This document shows positions 32,452 to 39,279 of a DNA stretch of 49,579 nt, one piece after another. The DNA is from a virus. Under the pieces are notes generated by a model. It searched no databases, was not told the origin of the DNA, and saw only the letters and a program-made list of their open reading frames with translations. A program made the translations under genes and the position numbers. The DNA lies in the IMG/VR virus record IMGVR_UViG_3300043427_004031, positions 1 to 49,579 of that record; one strand, 5' to 3'. Position 1 is the stretch's first letter. Every line of letters starts with the position of its first letter.

Positions 32452-35400
32452 ATGCCCAACGGACCTTTCGTATCTCTTCACAACCACACAGAGCAGGGTA
32501 GCCCACTAGACGGAATGAATGATGTAGGGCTTCTTTTTGAGAAGGCAAAGGAGCTAGATCATCCTTCTATTGCTATTACCGATCACGGTACAATGACTGC
32601 TCATTATGATGCTTACAAGGCATCACAGAAGACTGGAGTAAAGCTTATTCCAGGAATGGAAGTTTATTTTGCTCCAGATCTTTCTGAGAAAAAGTCAAAT
32701 CACATGGTTCTTGTTCCAAAGACAGAGAGGGGCTACAAGAACATTCTTCGTCTAAATTATGAAGCTTATAACAATCAGGCATCTGGTTATATGGGTAAGC
32801 TTACACCAAGAATCTCCTGGAATCACATTGAAGAGTTCAATGAAGATATTTTCTGCCTTACTGCTTGTTCAAATGGAGTTCTATCAAGAGATATCGTTCA
32901 AGATCGTCTTGATAAAGCTGAAGAAAATGTCTTGAGATTAAAGTCTGTGTTTAAGGACAGGTTGTTTCTTGAGATTCAGCCACATGCTCTTAAGACAGAC
33001 GATGGAAATGTAGATCAGGTAAAGCTAAACGACACACTTATTGGTCTATCTAGAAAGCACGATATTCCATATGTTGCTACTTGCGATGCGCATTATCTTG
33101 ATCGTGATCATGCAAAATATCACGATATGATGCTTGCGATTAAAGATAAGAAGCCACTGTCAGATCCAAATCGCTTCCGTTATGGCGTACAGGAAATGTA
33201 CCTAAAGCCATTCCATGAGATTACAGATTTCTTCGGTAATCATGTTGGAACAATCGCTATGAACAACTCTCTTAAGATTGCAGCAGCTTGTGAAGAGCCT
33301 CATTATCTTAAGTCTCGTGGAGCTATTCTTCCGCAGTTTCCAGTAAAGCACCAGCAAGATTATATTGAATTTAAAGTATGGTGGCAGGAGAATTGCGAGG
33401 AGCTGCCAGAGGATAAAGCATATCTTCGCTATCGTTGCGTAGAAGGTTTCAAGCTATTCACCGATGGTTTCTCTCCAGAGAAAAAGAGAGACTATTGGAA
33501 TCGAGTAAAGTATGAGCTTTCTGTATTAGAGCTGCATAACTTTTCGTCTTATATGTTAATCGTTGCGGACTATATCAATTGGGCAAATAATAATGGCGTT
33601 ATTGTTGGTCCGGCCCGTGGATCTGGAGCAGGCTCTCTTGTTGCATTTCTAATTGGAATTACAAAGGTAGATCCAATCAAATACAACCTTCTTTTTGAGA
33701 GATTCCACAACAAGCAGAAGAAGTCTTTCCCAGATATTGACTCTGATTTTTCTCACCCAGATAAGGTTAAGGCCTATATTAAGGAAAGGTACGGAAAGGA
33801 ATATGTTGCCCAGATTAGTAACTGGTCAACACTGTCTCCAAAGGTAGTTCTAAAGGACGTTGCCAGATCTCTTGAAATTGGTGGTGATAAATCCTCTGCA
33901 TTTGAAATCGCAAATCACCTTACTTCCATCATGCCAGACGTTCATACGATAGAAGAGGCTATTGATGGAAATAAGGAATTTGCAAAATTTATGCAAAAGT
34001 ATCCTGATGTAAAGGAGTTTTCAACAAAGCTTCAAAACCTTACTCGTCAGTGGTCAGTTCATGCCGCAGGAGTGGTGATTGGAGATCGTCCACTATATGA
34101 AATGGTACCTCTAAGAATTGGTGTCGATGAAGACTCTGGTGAAACAGTAACTGCAACTCAGTGGGAAAAGACAAGAGCAGAGGAATTTGGTCTTGTAAAG
34201 ATGGACGTTCTTGGACTGAAGACTCTGATTATTATCTCTGAGACACTAAAGTATATTGAGGAGACAACGGGCAAGAAGATTGGAATTGATGAGATTCCGC
34301 TTGATGATCCAAAGACATACAAGATGATTTCCAAGGGAGATAATCTTGGAGTATTTCAGCTAGAGTCTTCGCTATCACCACTTTGTATGAAGATTAAGCC
34401 AACAGACGTTGATACTGTTGCAGCGATCAATGCACTAGGTCGTCCAAGCTGTCCACCAGAACAGAGAAAGGCCTATATTCAACGTCGCTTTGGCATAGAA
34501 AAGATTAGATATACTCATCCAACTCTTGAGAGAGCACTAAAAGATACTTATGGAATTTCCCTCTATGAAGAGAGCATGATGAGTATTGCAAGGGATTGTG
34601 CTGGATGGGATCTAAATGAAGCAGATAATCTTCGTAAGTTAACAAAGCTAAAGGGTAAAGATCCAGAACTAGCTCTAAAGACAGAGGCAAACTTCATTAA
34701 GGGCTGCATGGAGCACTCAAAGATGACTTATGAAGAAGCCCAAGAGGTTTGGGAGCATGAGATTTCAAGCTTCTCTGGCTACGGATTCAACAAGTCCCAT
34801 GCAATTTCATATTCCATTATCTCTGTTCAAACTGCTTGGCTTAAGTGTCACTATCCAACAGAGTTTATGTGTGCCACTCTAAATCTCACTGATCCAAACT
34901 CAGATGGAGCACAGGAATACCTAGCGGAGTGTAAGCGACTCGGAATTGTAATTACTCCTCCAGATATAAACAAGGGAGCTGAGAACTACAAGGTTATTGA
35001 TGATAAGAAGATTGCAACGGGATTTGCGGCAGTAAAGGGAGTTGGACCAGCAGCAATCTCCCAGCTTCTAAAGGCCCAGCCATTTGAAGATTTCTGTGAC
35101 TTTCTCCTAAAGGGTAACAGCATTATCTGCAAGGGCGAGACTGAGGAAGAGGAAGAGACTGTAACTCCAGCCATGGATTGGGTTGGCACAGGAAACGCAC
35201 TACCAAAGACTTGCAAAATTGAATCTCAGCCCTTCATTGGAAAAGGCTCTATTCAATCTCTTGCTGCCTGTGGTGCTCTAGATGTATTTGGTAGAACAAG
35301 AAAAGATATCTATGATAACTTTGATTCTTACCGAACAAAAGTAAAGAACGCAATTAAGAAGGGCAAGATGATTAAGGATTCCGATCTTGGAAGAACAGAG

Positions 35401-35829
35401 GAGGAGTGGGAAAGAAAAGAATTCCTTTATAACGAAAGAGAGGTTATGGGAAGAACACTATCTGGAGATACTCACGAGATTTTCAAGGGATTCTTTAAGG
35501 GCGGCTCTGATACCTTCAAGTTTAAAGACATAAAGTTTATGAAGGTTAAGTCCAAAGTCAAGGTTGAGGGAATAGTAAAAGCACTCAGCAAAGAGTTCAA
35601 GATCAAGAATGGTAAAAATATCGGAAGGAAATTTGGAAAGTACCTAATTGAAGATCTTGAAGGAAATACAATTGGGTTAACTCTATGGACCGAAGATTAC
35701 GAGAAATATGTTACAACCCTCAAGGATGGCATACCATTTAAAGCAATCTGCGAGATTGGAGAATATATGGAAGAAAAATCACTCAATCTAGTTGAAATGC
35801 TAGAGGTCTTTGGAATCAAAAAGGTCTAG
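32452..35829 (+). CDS. dnaE: DNA polymerase III alpha subunit (family C, DnaE type)
   Basis: An 1125-residue replicative polymerase. The N-terminal PHP domain keeps the metal-binding residues (LHNHTEQG, ITDHGT, GMEVYF, ATCDAHY), so it may have proofreading exonuclease activity, as in Thermus DnaE; no separate DnaQ-like gene is visible here. The polymerase core has GPARGSGAGSL and PDIDSDF with catalytic D428 and D430, and the third aspartate D585 in KMDVLGLKT. A helix-hairpin-helix/fingers region (GYGFNKSHA) and a C-terminal OB-type domain (KVEGIVKALS region) follow. Its presence means this phage does not rely on a phage-type family A or B polymerase, at least in this window. Confidence 0.97.
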   Translation: MPNGPFVSLHNHTEQGSPLDGMNDVGLLFEKAKELDHPSIAITDHGTMTAHYDAYKASQKTGVKLIPGMEVYFAPDLSEKKSNHMVLVPKTERGYKNILRLNYEAYNNQASGYMGKLTPRISWNHIEEFNEDIFCLTACSNGVLSRDIVQDRLDKAEENVLRLKSVFKDRLFLEIQPHALKTDDGNVDQVKLNDTLIGLSRKHDIPYVATCDAHYLDRDHAKYHDMMLAIKDKKPLSDPNRFRYGVQEMYLKPFHEITDFFGNHVGTIAMNNSLKIAAACEEPHYLKSRGAILPQFPVKHQQDYIEFKVWWQENCEELPEDKAYLRYRCVEGFKLFTDGFSPEKKRDYWNRVKYELSVLELHNFSSYMLIVADYINWANNNGVIVGPARGSGAGSLVAFLIGITKVDPIKYNLLFERFHNKQKKSFPDIDSDFSHPDKVKAYIKERYGKEYVAQISNWSTLSPKVVLKDVARSLEIGGDKSSAFEIANHLTSIMPDVHTIEEAIDGNKEFAKFMQKYPDVKEFSTKLQNLTRQWSVHAAGVVIGDRPLYEMVPLRIGVDEDSGETVTATQWEKTRAEEFGLVKMDVLGLKTLIIISETLKYIEETTGKKIGIDEIPLDDPKTYKMISKGDNLGVFQLESSLSPLCMKIKPTDVDTVAAINALGRPSCPPEQRKAYIQRRFGIEKIRYTHPTLERALKDTYGISLYEESMMSIARDCAGWDLNEADNLRKLTKLKGKDPELALKTEANFIKGCMEHSKMTYEEAQEVWEHEISSFSGYGFNKSHAISYSIISVQTAWLKCHYPTEFMCATLNLTDPNSDGAQEYLAECKRLGIVITPPDINKGAENYKVIDDKKIATGFAAVKGVGPAAISQLLKAQPFEDFCDFLLKGNSIICKGETEEEEETVTPAMDWVGTGNALPKTCKIESQPFIGKGSIQSLAACGALDVFGRTRKDIYDNFDSYRTKVKNAIKKGKMIKDSDLGRTEEEWERKEFLYNEREVMGRTLSGDTHEIFKGFFKGGSDTFKFKDIKFMKVKSKVKVEGIVKALSKEFKIKNGKNIGRKFGKYLIEDLEGNTIGLTLWTEDYEKYVTTLKDGIPFKAICEIGEYMEEKSLNLVEMLEVFGIKKV

Positions 35830-35832
35830 AAA

Positions 35833-36390
35833 CTAAATCTTTGTGCAATCCTCTAGTCTCATTGGTTTTGCTTCGCTATGACCAACAGAGTCGAGAGGAT
35901 TGCCGGTTTTGTTACCAAGGGATATATGATAGATTCTATTTGGTTCTGGTTCAGCAGGAATGCCCATTTCGCTTAGTGTTTTAGATATATAATCAGAAAG
36001 TTCTCTCTGTTCTTCAATTACGACAAAGACAGATTCCTTTCCCTCGTCTTCTCTTATTATAGAATATATATCTCCGTATGTTATTGATCCATCATATTCT
36101 GGAAAGGGCTTTCCCTTTAGATCCTTTGCAAATGGCTTTAAAACTGCCTGATTCAAAAGTGTTATATGTAGCTTTTCCACAGGAAGTGGCTTCAATCCGC
36201 GTTCTTCAAAATAGCCAGACAGGGAGCCTTGGAGATCGGTAGGAGGATTTGATGGACTTAGCTTTAATATTCCGGAAAATTCAACCCTGCTTGGAGAGCT
36301 GTCTGCTGTAAGCTCGGAGACTTCAGATGCTTCTTTTTTGAGATTTAGGTTAAAAAGAATTTTTGATAATTTTAATATTTTATTTTTCAT
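35833..36390 (-). CDS. 2H phosphoesterase superfamily protein (possible anti-CBASS, Acb1-like)
   Basis: The only reverse-strand gene in the window, ending three bases from the dnaE stop. The 185-residue product has the two signature motifs HITL (H75, T77) and HISL (H155, S157) separated by 80 residues. This is the 2H phosphoesterase fold, whose members hydrolyse 2',3'-cyclic or 2'-5' phosphodiesters. The phage anti-CBASS enzyme Acb1 belongs to this superfamily and destroys cyclic oligonucleotide alarm signals. Other members process tRNA ends or ligate RNA, so substrate is not settled. The first 35 residues are an extra helical region (with LKKEASEV) that resembles the N-termini of several probable virion proteins here. 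Confidence 0.8.
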   Translation of the reverse strand: MKNKILKLSKILFNLNLKKEASEVSELTADSSPSRVEFSGILKLSPSNPPTDLQGSLSGYFEERGLKPLPVEKLHITLLNQAVLKPFAKDLKGKPFPEYDGSITYGDIYSIIREDEGKESVFVVIEEQRELSDYISKTLSEMGIPAEPEPNRIYHISLGNKTGNPLDSVGHSEAKPMRLEDCTKI

Positions 36391-36438
36391 AATATAAAAT
36401 TTTAAAATTAGTAGCTAAAATATTAGATATAAAAATTA

Positions 36439-36445
36439 GTACAAT
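36439..36445 (+). promoter_or_regulatory. Candidate -10 box (GTACAAT)
   Basis: GTACAAT ends 18 bases before ATG 36464, with a GAGG ribosome-binding site in between, in the divergent gap opposite the reverse-strand 2H gene. Confidence 0.45.
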
Positions 36446-36463
36446 TAAAAATGAGGAATCATC

Positions 36464-37066
36464 ATGTTAAGTTGTCAAAAATGTAATTTTAAAATTCTGC
36501 CAAAGATGAGATTTGCACTTGTAAAAAACTTTTGTCCTTCTTGCGGAGGAACTCTGCTATCAGATCTTGATTCTCATGAGATTGGAGCAATAAATAAGAA
36601 GCTTCAGGCTCAAGAATTTATGATATCACTATCTGAACAGCTAAATAAAGATTTAGTTCAAAACCTTATTTATGATCTAAGTATTTTTATTAAATTTGAT
36701 CTAAAGAAAGAAATGGGTCTTTCCGCTGTAAGCGACAATACAAAAAATGAGCCAGAGTCTGATGATAGTGAAGAATTAGAAAATTCTTCTGCCCCTGAAG
36801 AAGATGATAGACCAAAACTTCCAACAAAAAGAATAGCAAGAATTGCAGCAATAGCAGATCGTAATAACCAGGCCACTCCAGCCAGATCTCTGAGAAGAAT
36901 GTCATCTGCAGATAATGAACCAGATGACGAGTATGGTGATGACGAAGATTCTTCTGATGACTCAGATGAAGATGTTGATGATAGAGTAAAGAGATTAAAG
37001 CATCTTTATAAAACATCTCCAACTTTAAGAAAGTTTCAGGGAATATCAAGATCTGACGATGTCTAA
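36464..37066 (+). CDS. Zinc-ribbon protein with acidic tail
   Basis: A 200-residue protein. The N-terminus is a four-cysteine zinc ribbon, CQKC at residues 4-7 and CPSCGG near 24-29. A helical segment follows (to about 85), then two strongly acidic Ser/Asp/Glu-rich stretches flanking a basic patch (PTKRIARIAAIADRN). No family is recognised. Such ribbon plus acidic-tail proteins often contact DNA or RNA polymerase. It overlaps the next gene by eight bases. It may be a transcription or replication accessory. Confidence 0.75.
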   Translation: MLSCQKCNFKILPKMRFALVKNFCPSCGGTLLSDLDSHEIGAINKKLQAQEFMISLSEQLNKDLVQNLIYDLSIFIKFDLKKEMGLSAVSDNTKNEPESDDSEELENSSAPEEDDRPKLPTKRIARIAAIADRNNQATPARSLRRMSSADNEPDDEYGDDEDSSDDSDEDVDDRVKRLKHLYKTSPTLRKFQGISRSDDV

Positions 37067-37352
37067 TTTTAAATCAATTGCAAATACAAGAATCTCTTTA
37101 TCAAGAGAAGAATGGGAATATTACGAGAGGTTAAAGCAAATGTTTGGAGAAGATTCTTTCAGGGGTCTTTTCCAAACCGATCTTGCCGGAAATATTGCCG
37201 GAATATCTCCACCACTAGACAAACCAACCCCTCAGCCTGTATTGTTTTTTCTCCTAAATGTATCTTTCAACCAGAGAATGAGGCAGGTAGAAAGGTTCGT
37301 TCAAAAGGTAGCAGATCTTGAAGAGAGAATTAAAACTCTGGAGCAAAAATAG
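37059..37352 (+). CDS. Small hypothetical protein, 97 residues
   Basis: Starts inside the end of the zinc-ribbon gene. The protein has an N-terminal amphipathic part (SLSREEWEYYERLKQMFGED), a Gly/Pro-rich middle and a C-terminal coiled coil (VEKVADLEERIKTLEQ-type heptads, about 75-97). No family is recognised. It closes the small cluster that begins at 36464; a promoter-like box follows in the gap. Confidence 0.7.
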   Translation: MSNFKSIANTRISLSREEWEYYERLKQMFGEDSFRGLFQTDLAGNIAGISPPLDKPTPQPVLFFLLNVSFNQRMRQVERFVQKVADLEERIKTLEQK

Positions 37353-37376
37353 AATAGTTCCGCTATAACGAGCCGC

Positions 37377-37383
37377 GTACTAT
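37377..37383 (+). promoter_or_regulatory. Candidate -10 box (GTACTAT)
   Basis: GTACTAT, 23 bases before ATG 37407, lies in the context CGCGTACTATTTAAGG that nearly repeats the dnaE promoter region. The purine-rich GGAAGGAAGGAAGG that follows is an unusually long ribosome-binding stretch. Confidence 0.45.
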
Positions 37384-37406
37384 TTAAGGGAAGGAAGGAA
37401 GGCACG

Positions 37407-37970
37407 ATGCGCTTCAGCGAGGTAATAAATACCAAGGAGTTTTCAATAGAAAACCTTGATATAACTGAAATTCAAAGGTTGGCAGCTTCTCTGCCAAAAA
37501 CAAAAGTTATTGATGCAAATATTGCAGAGCTTTACTTGGTATCAACAATCGAAGCGCAAGATCTTTGTCAAGAAAAGATAATCCAGGTTGAAAGATGGAT
37601 TTCGATAAAGAAAACAGCCTATGACAAAGCAGAAGCAGAGTCCGCGCTTATAAGAGCAAAAAATGCAGGCTATAAAACCGCAAAAGAAAAAGAATGGTTT
37701 ATTCAATCTGATGATGAAGTTATTGCAGTTAAAGATGAGCTTGAAAAAGCAAAAGTCTGCAAGCTATGGCTAGAAAATAAAATAAAGTATTTTTCAATGT
37801 GGCATTATTCTCTAAAATCATTCCTAAGGAGAGATTATGGTATAGAGGCCTCCTCAAATTATTCAACTTTTGCTCCCACGCCGGAGTATAATGAATCTGA
37901 CGATCACGGGTTCCGCAGCCGTGGAAGTCAGGAAAATAAAGACATCTGTGGTGATATTGATTGGAAATAA
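37407..37970 (+). CDS. Helical protein, possible UvsY-like recombination mediator
   Basis: A 187-residue, mostly helical, charged protein. The central part (EKIIQVERWISIKKTAYDKA, then a segment around YKTAKEKEWFIQSDDEVIAV and LENKIKYFSMWHYSLKSFLR) has the spacing of conserved helices in phage UvsY-type mediators, which load the recombinase on SSB-coated DNA. The next gene encodes an ssDNA-binding protein and RecA is 3 kb downstream, which fits. The similarity is by pattern only. Near its 3' end a GC-rich stretch at 37897-37931 forms a strong two-part hairpin upstream of the SSB gene. Confidence 0.7.
   Translation: MRFSEVINTKEFSIENLDITEIQRLAASLPKTKVIDANIAELYLVSTIEAQDLCQEKIIQVERWISIKKTAYDKAEAESALIRAKNAGYKTAKEKEWFIQSDDEVIAVKDELEKAKVCKLWLENKIKYFSMWHYSLKSFLRRDYGIEASSNYSTFAPTPEYNESDDHGFRSRGSQENKDICGDIDWK
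37897..37931 (+). other. Bipartite RNA hairpin upstream of the SSB gene
   Basis: CTGAC (37897-37901) pairs with GTCAG (37927-37931), and CACGG (37905-37909) with CCGTG (37919-37923). The two are separated by a symmetric 3x3 internal loop. It lies in coding sequence 76 bases before the SSB gene. Confidence 0.5.
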
Positions 37971-38006
37971 CTGATTCTAATTTGATTCATAAAATAGGAG
38001 TATAAA

Positions 38007-38657
38007 ATGGCAAAAGAAGTAGTATCTGGCGAGATTGATTGGAACGAAGCAGACCTCCCATCCCCAAAGAGCGGTGGCGGTAAAAATGATTACATGAGAC
38101 TAAAAGAGGGAGAAAATGTAGTTCGAATCATGGGCAATCCAGTTCAGACATATATTCACTGGGTAACTCTTCCAGATGGAACACAGAGAAAGATTGTAAG
38201 TCCATCAAATAGTCCAGCTCTAGTTAAGAAGCTTGAGGAGGCTGGCTTCCGTCGTCAGCCAAACTGGATTATCAAGGTACTTGATCGCTCAGATAATGAG
38301 TTCAAGCTTCTTGAGATTGGAAACCAAATCTACAAGGGTATTCAGACTCTTTTCAATAATCCAAAGTGGGGTAAGGTAACCGGATATGATATTTCAATTA
38401 ACCGTGGACCAAAGGGTCAGCAGCCACTATACTCAGTAACTCCAAATCCAAAGGAATCACTTGAGTCAACCTTTAAGCAGAAGTTCATTGACTTTAATGA
38501 TCGAATCAATCTTGATAAGTTAATTTCACCAATGCCTGCTGATGAAGTATCAAAAATGCTCGGATTTTCTACATCTTCTGCTAGAGACGAAGATGACGAT
38601 GTTCCAGCAAAGAAGACTGCATCTTCCTCAAAGAGCTTTGACTTTGACTTTGAGTAG
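38007..38657 (+). CDS. Single-stranded DNA-binding protein (gp32-like)
   Basis: A 216-residue protein. The core (about 28-130) has the LKEGENVVRIMGNPVQ start typical of phage gp32-type OB folds, which open with K/L-x-G-E-N-x-(V/I)-R-I. The C-terminus is disordered and acidic with aromatic ends (SFDFDFE), the hallmark of SSB tails that recruit replication proteins. GGAG precedes the ATG. The gene stands just before a terminator and upstream of RuvC-like, GroEL and RecA genes. It coats ssDNA during replication and recombination. Confidence 0.82.
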   Translation: MAKEVVSGEIDWNEADLPSPKSGGGKNDYMRLKEGENVVRIMGNPVQTYIHWVTLPDGTQRKIVSPSNSPALVKKLEEAGFRRQPNWIIKVLDRSDNEFKLLEIGNQIYKGIQTLFNNPKWGKVTGYDISINRGPKGQQPLYSVTPNPKESLESTFKQKFIDFNDRINLDKLISPMPADEVSKMLGFSTSSARDEDDDVPAKKTASSSKSFDFDFE

Positions 38658-38670
38658 TCTTTTATAAAAT

Positions 38671-38709
38671 AAACGCGCACATGTGCAAACACGCATGTGC
38701 GCGTTTTTT
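38671..38709 (+). terminator. Intrinsic terminator after the SSB gene
   Basis: AAACGCGCACATG (38671-38683) pairs with CATGTGCGCGTTT (38694-38706) over a ten-base loop, followed by a T-rich run. The flanking A and T tracts would let it work in either direction. Confidence 0.9.
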
Positions 38710-38718
38710 ATTTTTGCA

Positions 38719-38725
38719 GTATCAT
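38719..38725 (+). promoter_or_regulatory. -10 box (GTATCAT) giving a probable leaderless transcript
   Basis: GTATCAT ends five bases before ATG 38731 with no room for a ribosome-binding site, directly after the terminator. If active, the mRNA starts at the ATG. Confidence 0.4.
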
Positions 38726-38730
38726 AACCT

Positions 38731-39270
38731 ATGAAAAAAGTAATTGGATTAGATGTTAGTTCATCTGTAATAGGTTATGGAATAATTGAGTTTGATAAGG
38801 ATAGTATAAACCTTATAAAGTATGGGCATATAAAGCCACCAGGTTCCGATAAAGGCTCTCTTGCGTTCAGGGGTCTTGAGGCTTCAAAAAAAGTAAGGGA
38901 GCTTTTAAAGGCAGAATCTCCAGATGCCGTGGCAGTTGAAATGTATGCAAATAGATTTAGTGCTGGCAGAAGTAGCGCAAGAACAATTATAGTTCTTTCA
39001 TTTTTCAATGAATTGATGTCACTAACATCGCTTGATTCAATTGGAATTGAAACAGATAAATATACTGTAGCAAACATAAGATCTACAATTTCAAAATATT
39101 TAAAAAACAAGTCAATATCAAAAGATCAAATATTTGAAGTTATAAAATCAACATTTTCTAATTTTACACCAAGAGTAAATAAAAATGGTAACATAGGTAC
39201 AGAATCTTTTGATCAGGCTGACGCTATTGCGGTTGCGTTTTGTCACGCAATAGTAAATCAAAATAAATAG
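38731..39270 (+). CDS. RuvC-like Holliday junction resolvase
   Basis: A 179-residue RNase H-fold nuclease. The first strand holds the catalytic aspartate in VIGLDVSSS (D8), a second acidic residue lies in VAVEMYA (near 71), and the C-terminal helix SFDQADAIAVAFCHA has the paired aspartates of RuvC-type enzymes. It cuts four-way junctions made by recombination or replication, before packaging. Many phages use a different endonuclease VII-type resolvase. The next gene starts nine bases on. The first box upstream suggests leaderless expression. Confidence 0.85.
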   Translation: MKKVIGLDVSSSVIGYGIIEFDKDSINLIKYGHIKPPGSDKGSLAFRGLEASKKVRELLKAESPDAVAVEMYANRFSAGRSSARTIIVLSFFNELMSLTSLDSIGIETDKYTVANIRSTISKYLKNKSISKDQIFEVIKSTFSNFTPRVNKNGNIGTESFDQADAIAVAFCHAIVNQNK

Positions 39271-39279
39271 GAGTTAAAG

